Below, piece after piece: positions 42,814-51,741 of a stretch of DNA of 64,000 nt. The stretch spans positions 62,001 to 126,000 of the forward strand of contig NZ_JASISY010000007.1 in NCBI RefSeq assembly GCF_030063365.1. Direction: 5' to 3'. Each line of letters begins with the position of its first letter. The stretch's first letter is position 1. Under the pieces are notes generated by a model. That model did not search any database. It was not told the origin of the DNA and saw only the letters and a list, made by a program, of their open reading frames with translations. The position numbers were made by a program, and so were the translations under genes. This DNA comes from Cryobacterium sp. PH29-G1. Lineage in GTDB: Bacteria > Actinomycetota > Actinomycetes > Actinomycetales > Microbacteriaceae.

Positions 42814-44739
42814 ATGAACGGCGAATCAGGCGGGGGCTACCGGGAGGCTTGGCGACGCAGCATTTCGTCGCCGGAGGAGTTCTGGTTGGAGGCCGCCGCG
42901 GGCATCGACTGGATCACCCAGCCGACGAGCGCCCTGGCCGCGGATGGCGCAGCAACCGGTAGCTGGTTTCCCGGAGGCACACTCAACACGAGCTACAACG
43001 CCCTCGATCGTCATGTTTTGGCCGGTCGCGGCTCCCACACCGCGTTGATCTACGACTCCGCCATGACCGGAACCCGCATTCAGCTGAGCTATCTGGATCT
43101 GCTCGGCCGCGTCGCCAAGTTTGCCGGCGCCCTCCGCGCCAACGGCGTCGGCATCGGCGACCGCGTCATCATCTACCTGCCGATGATTCCTGAAGCGGTC
43201 GTGGCAATGCTCGCCTGCGCGCGCATCGGCGCGGTGCACTCGGTCGTCTTCGGCGGATTTGCCGCCACCGAACTGGCCGTGCGCATTGACGATGCCCGTC
43301 CCAGTGTCATCGTCACGGCATCCGGTGGTATGGAACCGGGCCGCACGGTGGGATACCTGCCGCTGGTCGAGAAGGCTTTGGCGTTGAGCCAGGGTTCGGT
43401 GCACACGGTTATCGTGCGCAACCGCGATTCCGTTCCCGGTTCCGCGGCCGACTACCCCAACCGTTCCGAGACGGATGCCCAGTGGCTGGATTGGGCCGAC
43501 GAGGAAGCGAAAGCCGCACCGGCCGACCCGGTTGCTGTGCGCTCCGATGACCCGCTCTACATTCTCTATACCTCCGGCACGACCGGTAAGCCCAAGGGCA
43601 TTATCCGCGACAACGGCGGTCACGCGGTGGCCCTCAACTGGTCGATGCGCAACGTGTACGACGTGGGACCGGGCGACGTCTATTGGGCGGCATCCGATGT
43701 GGGCTGGGTGGTTGGACACTCCTACATTGTCTACGCCCCCCTTCTGGCCGGGGCGACCACGGTTATTTACGAGGGGAAACCCATTGGAACGCCCGACGCC
43801 GGTGCCTTCTGGCGAGTTGTCGACGACTACAAAGTCAAGGTGTTGTTCACCGCGCCGACCGCCATTCGTGCCATTCGCCGGGTCGACCCCGAGCTGCGCG
43901 AGCTGAGCAACCACGACGTATCGAGCCTGACCAGCCTGTTTCTCGCCGGCGAACGCCTCGACCCCGAAACCTTCCACTGGGCCAACAACGGGTTGCACTG
44001 CCCGGTCGTTGACCACTGGTGGCAGACCGAGACCGGCTGGGCGATCTGTGCCAACCTGCTCGGCATTGAAGAATTACCGACCAAGCCGGGCTCGGCCACC
44101 GTGCCGGTGCCCGGGTATGACATCGCGATTCTGGATTCCAAGGGCAAGCCGATCACTAAGGTGGGCAAGGACGGCAACATCGCCATTCGGCTTCCGTTGC
44201 CGCCCGGCACCCTGCTCGGGGTGTGGGGCAGTGCTGAGCGATTCAGCAGTTCCTACCTCCTGGCCTTTCCCGGCTACTACGCCACCGGAGACTCCGGTCA
44301 TTTCGACGCCGACGGCTACCTGTTCGTAATGGGGCGCACCGACGACGTCATCAACGTGGCCGGGCACCGGCTGTCGACCGGTTCACTCGAAGAAGTCCTT
44401 ACGCTGCATCCCGCCGTCGCCGAGTGCGCGGTGCTCGGCGTGCACGATCCCCTCAAAGGTCAGCGCGCTGCGGGATTCGTCACCCTCAAAGCCGGCAGCA
44501 CCGTCGACCACGACGTTCTCGCCGCAGAACTCGTCGCCCTCGTCCGGGAGCATGTCGGCCCGGTCGCAGCGTTTCGCGACGTCACCATACTCGACCGACT
44601 GCCCAAAACGCGGTCGGGCAAGATTCTTCGCAAAACTATTCGGCAAATAGTCGACGGTGAAGAATATTCCGTTCCGCCCACCATCGAAGACCCCACCGTT
44701 CTTGACGATCTGAAACGGGCACTGTCCGCCGTTTCCTGA
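42814..44739 (+). CDS. prpE: Propionyl-CoA synthetase (PrpE-like AMP-forming acyl-CoA synthetase)
   Basis: A 641-aa acetyl-CoA-synthetase-family enzyme activating propionate with ATP and CoA. Motifs include YILYTSGTTGKPKGI, WWQTETGWAICANLLG and the late hinge/acetylation segment LPKTRSGKILRKTIRQ with the regulatory Lys. The pattern MIPEAVVAMLACARIGAVHS is close to known PrpE proteins. ATG 42814 is chosen because GGGGAAGG lies six bases upstream; ATG 42799 would add five residues. It faces the GntR gene and shares its regulatory region. Confidence 0.9.
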   Translation: MNGESGGGYREAWRRSISSPEEFWLEAAAGIDWITQPTSALAADGAATGSWFPGGTLNTSYNALDRHVLAGRGSHTALIYDSAMTGTRIQLSYLDLLGRVAKFAGALRANGVGIGDRVIIYLPMIPEAVVAMLACARIGAVHSVVFGGFAATELAVRIDDARPSVIVTASGGMEPGRTVGYLPLVEKALALSQGSVHTVIVRNRDSVPGSAADYPNRSETDAQWLDWADEEAKAAPADPVAVRSDDPLYILYTSGTTGKPKGIIRDNGGHAVALNWSMRNVYDVGPGDVYWAASDVGWVVGHSYIVYAPLLAGATTVIYEGKPIGTPDAGAFWRVVDDYKVKVLFTAPTAIRAIRRVDPELRELSNHDVSSLTSLFLAGERLDPETFHWANNGLHCPVVDHWWQTETGWAICANLLGIEELPTKPGSATVPVPGYDIAILDSKGKPITKVGKDGNIAIRLPLPPGTLLGVWGSAERFSSSYLLAFPGYYATGDSGHFDADGYLFVMGRTDDVINVAGHRLSTGSLEEVLTLHPAVAECAVLGVHDPLKGQRAAGFVTLKAGSTVDHDVLAAELVALVREHVGPVAAFRDVTILDRLPKTRSGKILRKTIRQIVDGEEYSVPPTIEDPTVLDDLKRALSAVS

Positions 44740-44826
44740 TTCGGTCCAGACCACTCTGTACCCAGACCATGCACCCTCAAGTTTTTCCACGACCGGTATT
44801 TTTCGTCCCTGAGGCAAGGAGGCCCC

Positions 44827-45174
44827 ATGAGTGAAGCAGTGAAAGACGCCCCACCGAAGTCCACCATCGATTACGAGGCGTTTGAAAAGACTCCGCGTTT
44901 TCGGGAATTGAAGCGCACCCGCAACTCGTTCGTCGTGCCGCTGGCCATCTTCTTTCTGGTCTGGTACTTCGCCTATGTGCTTGCCGCGGCCTACCTGCCC
45001 GAATTCATGGCAACGCCGGTCGTCGGCCGAATCAACCTGGGCTTGCTGCTGGGTCTCGGCCAGTTCGTGACGACATTTGCCATCACGATGAGCTACGTGA
45101 CCTTTGCGAACCGCAAGATCGACCCCCGCACCGAAGAACTTCGACTTGAACTCGAGCGGATGGAACAGCGATGA
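44827..45174 (+). CDS. DUF485 small membrane protein
   Basis: A 115-aa protein with two membrane segments, about 40-60 and 72-95 (RNSFVVPLAIFFLVWYFAYV; LGLLLGLGQFVTTFAITMSY), the standard DUF485 shape. It is the usual first partner of acetate/propionate-type sodium symporters; in Corynebacterium glutamicum a similar gene precedes mctC. Its stop overlaps the symporter ATG (ATGA). Confidence 0.9.
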   Translation: MSEAVKDAPPKSTIDYEAFEKTPRFRELKRTRNSFVVPLAIFFLVWYFAYVLAAAYLPEFMATPVVGRINLGLLLGLGQFVTTFAITMSYVTFANRKIDPRTEELRLELERMEQR

Positions 45175-46793
45175 ATGCACTGCACTCCCTGGCCACCCTG
45201 GTCAAACCGGTTGAGAACAACCCGGTGCTGAACATCTCGATCTTCCTGGCTTTCGTCGCGATCACACTGGTGATCGTGATCCGCTCCGGCCGCAACAACA
45301 AGTCCGCCGCGGATTACTACACCGGTGGTCGTTCCTTCACCGGACCGCAAAACGGGTTCGCCATCGCCGGTGACTATCTCTCGGCGGCGTCGTTCCTGGG
45401 AATCGTCGGTGCGATCGCCATTAGCGGGTACGACGGATTCATGTACTCGATCGGGTTCCTCGTCGCTTGGCTCGTGGCCCTGCTGCTCGTTGCGGAGCTC
45501 ATGCGCAACACCGGTAAATTCACCATGGCCGACGTGCTCTCCTTCCGGTTGAAGCAGGGCCCCGTGCGTGTCGCCGCGGCGACGACCACGCTGGCCGTCT
45601 GCTTCTTCTACCTGCTCGCCCAGATGGCCGGAGCCGGCGGACTCGTCTCGCTGCTGCTCGGCATCAACGACAAGCTCGGCCAGTCCATCGTGGTCACCGT
45701 TGTCGGCGCGCTGATGATCGTCTACGTTCTGGTCGGTGGCATGAAGGGCACCACCTGGGTGCAGATCGTCAAGGCGTTCCTGCTCATCCTGGGTGCGCTC
45801 GCGATGAGCATCTGGGTTCTCGCCCTGAACGGCTTCAACCTGTCGGCACTGCTGGACAGCGCCGTCGCCGTGTCGACCTCCGTTCCGGCCGACGCGATCC
45901 TGGCTCCGGGCCTGAAATACGGCAGCAACCCGCTCGACTTCATCTCCCTCGCCCTCGCTCTGGTGCTCGGAACCGCCGGCCTGCCGCACGTGCTCATGCG
46001 TTTCTACACGGTTCCCACCGCCAAAGAGGCTCGTCGCTCGGTGGTCTGGGCCATCTGGCTCATCGGTGCGTTCTACATCTTCACCCTGGTGCTCGGTTTC
46101 GGCGCGGCCTCCCTCGTCGGTGCTGACACCGTTCTCGCCGCTCCGGGTGGCGTGAACTCCGCAGCGCCGCTGCTCGCGCTGGCCCTCGGCGGTCCGCTGT
46201 TGCTCGGCTTCATCTCGGCCATCGCCTTCGCGACGATCCTGGCCGTGGTGGCCGGCATCACCATCACGGCGGCCACGAGCTTCGCGCACGACATCTACGG
46301 CTCCGTAATCAAGAAGGGCAAGGGAAACCCCGACGACGAGGTCAAGGTCGCCCGCCGCACCGTCATCGTGATCGGGGTCCTTGCCATCGCCGGTGGTATC
46401 GGTGTGCAGGGGCAGAACATCGCCTTCCTCGTGGCACTGGCCTTCGCCGTCGCGGCGAGCGCCAACCTGCCCACCATTCTCTACTCCCTGTTCTGGCGTG
46501 GCTTCACCACCCGGGGCGCGGTCTGGAGCATGTACGGCGGATTGGCATCGGCCATTCTCCTGATCGTCTTCTCGCCGGTCTTCTCCGGCACGGAGACCTC
46601 CATGTTCGGTGCTGACGTGAACTTCGCGTTCTTCCCGCTCAGCAACCCCGGCATCATCTCCATCCCGCTCGGCTTCTTGCTCGGCTGGCTCGGATCGGTC
46701 ACCAGCACCGTGAAGGAAAGCCCGAAGCTCGCCGCCGAGATGTCGGTGCGTTCGCTCACCGGTCACGGCGCCGAAAAGGCTGTGGAGCACTAA
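45171..46793 (+). CDS. Monocarboxylate (acetate/propionate) sodium:solute symporter, ActP/MctC-like
   Basis: A sodium:solute symporter family protein of 540 aa with about 13 membrane helices. It has the ActP-like opening SADYYTGGRSFTGPQNGFAIAGDYLSAASFLG and FMYSIGFLVAWLVALLLVAE. In actinobacteria such transporters import acetate, propionate and pyruvate. The place after prpE suggests propionate uptake is made together with its activation. A terminator follows the gene. Confidence 0.9.
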   Translation: MNALHSLATLVKPVENNPVLNISIFLAFVAITLVIVIRSGRNNKSAADYYTGGRSFTGPQNGFAIAGDYLSAASFLGIVGAIAISGYDGFMYSIGFLVAWLVALLLVAELMRNTGKFTMADVLSFRLKQGPVRVAAATTTLAVCFFYLLAQMAGAGGLVSLLLGINDKLGQSIVVTVVGALMIVYVLVGGMKGTTWVQIVKAFLLILGALAMSIWVLALNGFNLSALLDSAVAVSTSVPADAILAPGLKYGSNPLDFISLALALVLGTAGLPHVLMRFYTVPTAKEARRSVVWAIWLIGAFYIFTLVLGFGAASLVGADTVLAAPGGVNSAAPLLALALGGPLLLGFISAIAFATILAVVAGITITAATSFAHDIYGSVIKKGKGNPDDEVKVARRTVIVIGVLAIAGGIGVQGQNIAFLVALAFAVAASANLPTILYSLFWRGFTTRGAVWSMYGGLASAILLIVFSPVFSGTETSMFGADVNFAFFPLSNPGIISIPLGFLLGWLGSVTSTVKESPKLAAEMSVRSLTGHGAEKAVEH

Positions 46794-46810
46794 CTCCCAC
46801 CACCCACAAC

Positions 46811-46852
46811 GAACGGGCCGGTCAGGATCTCACGATTCCGACCGGCCCGTTC
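46811..46852 (+). terminator. Terminator of the prpE-symporter operon
   Basis: GAACGGGCCGGTC (46811-46823) and GACCGGCCCGTTC (46840-46852) are a perfect 13-bp stem with a 16-base loop, 18 bases after the symporter stop and followed by a short TCTCT run. Confidence 0.82.
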
Positions 46853-46881
46853 TCTGCTATGGCTTCACGGTGCGCGCGAGT

Positions 46882-46923
46882 TGCGCCGGTGCGCGGGAGG
46901 CGGAACTCCCGCGCACCGGCGCA
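46882..46923. repeat. Palindromic repeat element, copy 1 (18-bp arms)
   Basis: TGCGCCGGTGCGCGGGAG (46882-46899) and CTCCCGCGCACCGGCGCA (46906-46923) match perfectly around six bases. Its right half recurs near 56645 and 56709 as ACTCCCGCGCACTGGCGCA. It sits between the symporter terminator and the SDR stop. Confidence 0.9.
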
Positions 46924-46981
46924 GGTCCCGCGCATCGCGTTGCGCGGGAGACCCGACGCGGGCCGCGGACCGGACCGGTAG

Positions 46982-47761
46982 TTACTCGCGCATCTTGAGT
47001 TCCCCACGGGCGATGCGCGTCGGCGCCGCCTGGGCTACCGGCTTGATCACGATCAGGTCGAGGTTCACGTGCGCCGGCCGTTCCACGCTCGACACGATGG
47101 TCTCGGCGATATCCTCGGCCGAGAGCGGGTCGGGCACATTGTCGTAGGCCGCAAAGGCCTTGTCGGCGTCACCGTTGAAACGAACCAGACCGAACTCATC
47201 CGTCTTCACCATGCCCGGCGCGATCTCGATCACTCGAATCGGCTCCCCCGACAGTTCCAGCCGCAGCACCTCGGTCATGGCGTGCGCGGCGAACTTGGCC
47301 GCGTTGTAGCCGCCACCGCCCAGATAAGCCACGTGCCCCGCGATGGAAGTCACGGTGACGATGTCGGCCGACCCGGCTCCCGAATCGATGCCGGCGCGCA
47401 GCAGCGGCAGGATAGCCGTGGTGACCCGCTTGACGGCGAGCACGTTGATCTCAAACATCCAGGCCCAGTCCTCGATGCTGCCGGCCTCGACGGTATCGAG
47501 TCCCTTCGCGCCGCCGGCGTTGTTGACCAGGGCGTGTATCGGACCGGTTTCGGCCAGGTAGTCGCGCAACGCGTCAACATCCGCTTGCACGGTGAGGTCA
47601 GCGGTGAAGACGTCCGCGCCGGTTTCTGCCTGCAGGGCGGCCAGGCGATCGGCACGCCGGGCGACACCGACCACATCCCACCCGTGCTCACGGAAGAGGC
47701 GCACGCTCGCGCGGCCGATTCCTGAACTTGCGCCGGTAACCACAACTCGTCGAGTACTCAT
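46982..47761 (-). CDS. Short-chain dehydrogenase/reductase
   Basis: A 259-aa classical SDR. TGASSGIG is at 9-16, NNAGGAKGLDTVE follows the fourth strand, and the catalytic Ser-Tyr-Lys is in VTSIAGHVAYLGGGGYNAAKF. VGVARRADRL indicates NADP(H) preference. The sequence pattern is close to the 3-hydroxy acid (serine/L-allo-threonine) dehydrogenase type (YdfG), a reasonable guess. AATGGAG precedes ATG 47761; the longer frame is rejected. It is divergent from the acyltransferase gene. Confidence 0.9.
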   Translation of the reverse strand: MSTRRVVVTGASSGIGRASVRLFREHGWDVVGVARRADRLAALQAETGADVFTADLTVQADVDALRDYLAETGPIHALVNNAGGAKGLDTVEAGSIEDWAWMFEINVLAVKRVTTAILPLLRAGIDSGAGSADIVTVTSIAGHVAYLGGGGYNAAKFAAHAMTEVLRLELSGEPIRVIEIAPGMVKTDEFGLVRFNGDADKAFAAYDNVPDPLSAEDIAETIVSSVERPAHVNLDLIVIKPVAQAAPTRIARGELKMRE

Positions 47762-47790
47762 TTCTCCATTGTGCCGGGAGAATGGGTTCA

Positions 47791-48891
47791 ATGAGCGCAC
47801 TGGGCACAACCTCCACTCCCACGACGAAGCGTCGCGTTCCCCTCTGGGACAACGCACGCTGGATCGCGATCACCCTCGTCGTGGTCGGGCACGCCATTCT
47901 TAAACTCATCGGTGAAGCGGATACCGCGTACACGATGTACCTGTTCATCTATGCCTTCCACGTTCCGGTCTTCGTTGCCGTGAGTGGCTATTTTGCGAAA
48001 TCGGGACCGCCCGGCGCGAAACAGATGCACCGGCTGCTCACCGACCTGGTCCTTCCGTACGTCATTTTCGAAACGATCTGGACGGTTCTGCGCTGGATTC
48101 TCGGCGGCAAATTCGTGCTCGATTACTCGACCGCGAGCTGGACCCTGTGGTTTTTGCTCGCGTTGCTGGTGTGGCGTATCGCCCTGCCGTACCTCGTCCT
48201 GCTGCGCTATCCCCTCACGATCAGCATCATGATCTCCATCGGCGCCGGCTACATCTCGTCGATCGACGGAACGTTCACGCTGGCCCGTACCCTCGGGCTC
48301 CTGCCGTTCTTCGTGTTCGGCTGGAAGCTGCGGCAGTGGCTGCTGACCGATACCTGGCTGGACCTGCGCGCGGGGCTGGTGTGGCGCTGGCGGGCGGGAG
48401 CGATCGGGCTGTTCGCCGCGCTCTACCTGCTCATCGCGCTCAATATCGAGACCCTGCGCGCCCTGCAGGTGCGACAATTTTTGCTGTACGACGAGTCATA
48501 CGCCACGTTCGACTATTCCGAGTTCTGGGCCGGCGGCATCCGTTTGGCGGTCATGGTGCTCGCTTTCGCGCTCATTGTGGCCTTCTTGATACTCATTCCC
48601 CGGCGCACCACCTGGTTCTCCAGCCTCGGCGGTGCCACGATGTACGTCTATCTGATGCACACCTTCGTGTTGTATCCGCTGCGCGAATCGGGGGTTCTGG
48701 ACGGCCCGCAGCCGGCCTGGGTGCTGCCGGCGATGATTGCGCTGAGCGTGATGACCTCGGTCGTGCTGTCGTTGCCCGCCGTGCGGCGGCTGTTCCGCCC
48801 GTTGATCGAGCCGCAGGCGCGATGGCTGTTCCGGCCGACCGCGGCGACGCCGACCGGAACTATCGTGTTGCCACACCACGATCGCAAGTAG
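47791..48891 (+). CDS. Membrane acyltransferase (acyltransferase-3 family)
   Basis: A 366-aa membrane protein with about ten hydrophobic segments. Its start KRRVPLWDNARWIAITLVVVGHAI carries the catalytic His of acyltransferase-3 proteins, and FHVPVFVAVSGYFAK the second family signature. The group includes OatA-like, fucose acetylase-like and WecH-like transferases that acetylate extracellular sugars. ATG 47791, ten bases after GGGAG, is preferred to ATG 47782, which would abut it. No polysaccharide genes are near, so the acceptor is unknown. Confidence 0.85.
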   Translation: MSALGTTSTPTTKRRVPLWDNARWIAITLVVVGHAILKLIGEADTAYTMYLFIYAFHVPVFVAVSGYFAKSGPPGAKQMHRLLTDLVLPYVIFETIWTVLRWILGGKFVLDYSTASWTLWFLLALLVWRIALPYLVLLRYPLTISIMISIGAGYISSIDGTFTLARTLGLLPFFVFGWKLRQWLLTDTWLDLRAGLVWRWRAGAIGLFAALYLLIALNIETLRALQVRQFLLYDESYATFDYSEFWAGGIRLAVMVLAFALIVAFLILIPRRTTWFSSLGGATMYVYLMHTFVLYPLRESGVLDGPQPAWVLPAMIALSVMTSVVLSLPAVRRLFRPLIEPQARWLFRPTAATPTGTIVLPHHDRK

Positions 48892-48940
48892 CTACCGGCA
48901 CGCCCTGACGAAACCAGATGACGCCGTGTTGCGCCGGCCC

Positions 48941-48969
48941 TTGCACGGCCATTCGGGCATCCTTAGGCT
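48941..48969 (+). promoter_or_regulatory. Promoter of metY
   Basis: TTGCAC (48941-48946) and TAGGCT (48964-48969), spacing 17 bases, lie about 50 bases before the metY start. No S-adenosylmethionine riboswitch is recognised in the leader. Confidence 0.5.
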
Positions 48970-49017
48970 CGGGAGCAGAGCGTTGGAAAGTCCGCGCCGT
49001 GTGAGCCGGAGGCTATC

Positions 49018-50349
49018 GTGACCGACAATTCTTCATCGTGGAAGTTTGAAACCAAGCAGGTCCACTCCGGCGCCCGGCCCGATCCGGTGACCAACGCGCG
49101 GGCAACGCCGATCTACCAGACCACGTCCTATGTGTTCAACAGCGCCGAGCACGCCCAGAATCTGTTCGCTCTGGCCGAGTTCGGCAATATCTACACCCGC
49201 ATCCAGAACCCCACCCAGGCTGTCGTCGAAGAGCGCGTCGCTGCCCTCGAGGGCGGAACGGCCGCGCTGTTGCTGTCCAGCGGACAGTCAGCATCCACTT
49301 TTGCGGTATTGAACATTGCGCAGGCCGGTGACCATATTGTGTCGTCGAGCTCGATCTATGGCGGCACCTACAACCTGTTCAAGTACACCCTGGCCAAGCT
49401 CGGCATCGACGTGACCTTCGTTGAGGACCAGGACGACGCCGCCGAGTGGGAGCGCGCGGTACGCCCGAACACCAAGCTGTTCTTCGCCGAGACCATCGGC
49501 AACCCGCGCATCAACGTGCTCGACATCGCACTGGTCGCGGATGTCGCCCACGCCGCCGGCATTCCGCTCGTCGTCGACAACACCATTGCTACTCCCTACC
49601 TGATTCGCCCGTTTGAGCACGGCGCCGACATCATCGTGCACTCCGCGACGAAGTTCCTCGGCGGCCACGGCACCATCATCGGTGGCGTGCTCGTCGACGG
49701 CGGCAAATTCGAGTGGTCCAAGAACGTGGAAAAGTTCCCTGGTTTGACCGAACCCGACCCGTCGTACCACGGGGCAAGCTACACGACCGCGGTCGGCGAC
49801 GGCCTTGCCTTCGTCGTGAAGGCCCGCGTGCAGCTGCTGCGCGACCTGGGGTCGGCCATCGCCCCGGCGAGCGCCTGGCAGCTCATCCAGGGCATTGAGA
49901 CGCTCAGCCTGCGCATCGAACGCCATGTTCAGAACGCCCAGGACATTGCTGAGTGGCTCGACAACCACGACGACATCGCATCGGTGAACTACGCCGGACT
50001 GCCCTCGAGCCCCTGGTACGCGGCTGCCAACAAGTACGCGCCGCTCGGCGTCGGTGCCGTGCTCTCGTTCGAACTCAAGGGTGGTGTCGCGGCCGGCCGC
50101 GCCCTCGTCGACAACCTGAGCCTGTTCAGCCATCTCGCCAACATCGGCGATGTGCGCTCCCTGGTGATTCACCCGGCGTCGACCACGCACGCCCAGCTCA
50201 CCCCCGAGCAGCAGCTCACCGCCGGAGTCACCCCCGGCCTGGTGCGCCTCTCCGTCGGCATCGAGAACGTCGTGGACCTGAAAGCCGACCTGGAGGCCGG
50301 CCTGGCCGCCGCCCGCGCCGTCGTCAAGCGCGATCGCGCCGACGCCTAA
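49018..50349 (+). CDS. metY: O-acetylhomoserine sulfhydrylase (MetY)
   Basis: A Cys/Met-metabolism PLP enzyme of 443 aa making homocysteine from O-acetylhomoserine and sulfide. The PLP Lys is near 212 in HSATKFLGGHGTIIGG, and LFFAETIGNPRINVLDI carries the Asp-linked cofactor region. The length, with the extra stretch between WSKNVEKFPGLTEPDPSYHG, marks MetY rather than MetB. GGAGG precedes the GTG start. MetX, which makes its substrate, follows. Confidence 0.94.
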   Translation: MTDNSSSWKFETKQVHSGARPDPVTNARATPIYQTTSYVFNSAEHAQNLFALAEFGNIYTRIQNPTQAVVEERVAALEGGTAALLLSSGQSASTFAVLNIAQAGDHIVSSSSIYGGTYNLFKYTLAKLGIDVTFVEDQDDAAEWERAVRPNTKLFFAETIGNPRINVLDIALVADVAHAAGIPLVVDNTIATPYLIRPFEHGADIIVHSATKFLGGHGTIIGGVLVDGGKFEWSKNVEKFPGLTEPDPSYHGASYTTAVGDGLAFVVKARVQLLRDLGSAIAPASAWQLIQGIETLSLRIERHVQNAQDIAEWLDNHDDIASVNYAGLPSSPWYAAANKYAPLGVGAVLSFELKGGVAAGRALVDNLSLFSHLANIGDVRSLVIHPASTTHAQLTPEQQLTAGVTPGLVRLSVGIENVVDLKADLEAGLAAARAVVKRDRADA

Positions 50350-50377
50350 AGCACGCCGGTCGTCTGGCACGATCGTA

Positions 50378-50439
50378 CCGGCCGGAAGTTGCTTCCGGCC
50401 GGCTCCGCCCGGGCGCATTACGTAACATGCGCCCGGGCG
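50378..50439 (+). terminator. Two adjacent perfect hairpins between metY and metX
   Basis: Hairpin 1: CCGGCCGGAAG and CTTCCGGCCGG (50378-50402) with a 3-base loop. Hairpin 2: CGCCCGGGCGCAT and ATGCGCCCGGGCG (50406-50439) with the loop TACGTAAC. They follow the metY stop by 28 bases and precede the metX start by 28. No T-run; they may slow or partly end transcription, or protect the metY message. Confidence 0.75.
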
Positions 50440-50467
50440 CTCCAATCAACCGCCACAATGGACGTGT

Positions 50468-51670
50468 ATGGAATGGCAATCTTCAGCAGACACGGTCCCG
50501 TCGAGCTTCATCACCGAAGCCCAGGCGCGCTCGGTGCTTGGCAAGCCTCCGGCGACCGGCGCCTGGCGTGACGGAGACCCGGTCGAACACCGACTCTTCG
50601 CCCTGCTCGGCCCCCTCACCTTCGAGGGCGGTGGCAGTCTGCCGACGGCCCGCCTCGCCTACGAAACCTGGGGCACCCTCAACGCGGCCGGCGACAACGC
50701 CGTTCTCGTACTGCACGCCCTCACCGGTGACAGCCACGTGGCCGGAACGCCCGGACTCGAGCAGGACACCGGCGGCTGGTGGGACGGCATCGTCGGTCCC
50801 GGCCTCGCCGTCGACACCGACGTGTGGTTCGTCGTCGCCCCGAACATGCTCGGCGGCTGTCAGGGCAGCACCGGGCCGGCCTCGCTCGCGCCCGACGGAC
50901 TCGAGTGGGGCATCCGCTTTCCCTACCTGACCATTCGCGACCAGGTGAACGCCCAGCGCGTCTTCAGCGACCGGCTGGGAATCGGCCGCTGGGCCGCCAT
51001 CATCGGCGGCTCCATGGGCGGCATGCATGCCCTCGAATGGGCCGTCGAGACACCCGACCGGGTGGAACGCCTGATCATTCTGGCCGCACCGCCCGTCACT
51101 ACCGCCGACCAGATCGGCCTCAACTCGGTGCAGATCGAGGCCATTCGCACCGACCCTGCCTTTCACGCCGGCGACTACTACGACGAAGCGGATGGCGACG
51201 GCCCGACCCGCGGACTGGCCCTCGCCCGGCGTATGGCCCTGTTAAACTACCGAAGCCCGGCCGAGCTGAACACCCGGTTCGACCGCGGCTGGCAAAGCGG
51301 CATCAGTCCGCTCGGCGCCAACGGCCGCTTCGCCGTGGAATCGTACCTCGACTTTCACGGCAATAAATTCACCCGACGCTTCGATGCCAACAGCTACATC
51401 GTGCTCGTCGAAGCGATGAACTCCCACGACATCGGGCGCGATCGTGGCGGTGTAGCCGAAGCCCTCGGCCGGGTGACCGCACGCTCGGTTGTCGTGGGAA
51501 TTGACAGCGACCGCTTGTTTCCAGTCGATGGCCAGCGCACGATCGCCGCCCACCTGGGGAACAATATCGACGGCCCCACCGCGGTGGTCTTGAAATCCGG
51601 ATATGGTCACGACGGCTTTCTCATTGAGAACGAAGCGATCGGTGCCCAAATTCGGCGGGTGCTGCACTAG
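50468..51670 (+). CDS. metX: Homoserine O-acetyltransferase (MetX)
   Basis: An alpha/beta-hydrolase-fold acetyltransferase of 400 aa. The nucleophile elbow is GGSMGGMHALEWA with Ser near 182, the catalytic Asp is in GIDSDRLFPVDGQ, and the His is in YGHDGFLIE near 379. MetX makes O-acetylhomoserine from homoserine and acetyl-CoA, the substrate of MetY. The opening segment FTFEGGGSLPTARLAYETWG-like is standard. Confidence 0.95.
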   Translation: MEWQSSADTVPSSFITEAQARSVLGKPPATGAWRDGDPVEHRLFALLGPLTFEGGGSLPTARLAYETWGTLNAAGDNAVLVLHALTGDSHVAGTPGLEQDTGGWWDGIVGPGLAVDTDVWFVVAPNMLGGCQGSTGPASLAPDGLEWGIRFPYLTIRDQVNAQRVFSDRLGIGRWAAIIGGSMGGMHALEWAVETPDRVERLIILAAPPVTTADQIGLNSVQIEAIRTDPAFHAGDYYDEADGDGPTRGLALARRMALLNYRSPAELNTRFDRGWQSGISPLGANGRFAVESYLDFHGNKFTRRFDANSYIVLVEAMNSHDIGRDRGGVAEALGRVTARSVVVGIDSDRLFPVDGQRTIAAHLGNNIDGPTAVVLKSGYGHDGFLIENEAIGAQIRRVLH

Positions 51671-51741
51671 GGCGAACCCGCAGGAGTCCCGCCCGGTATG
51701 GTGCTGGTAAGACACGTTCATTTCCAACCGGACAGGCACCC

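Noticed and set aside
48892-49017. S-adenosylmethionine riboswitch before metY
   Set aside because: No conserved SAM-riboswitch core is visible in the short leader.
48978-49017. RNase P or other structural RNA suggested by GGAAAGTCC
   Set aside because: Only this short motif matches; there is no room for the structure before the metY start.
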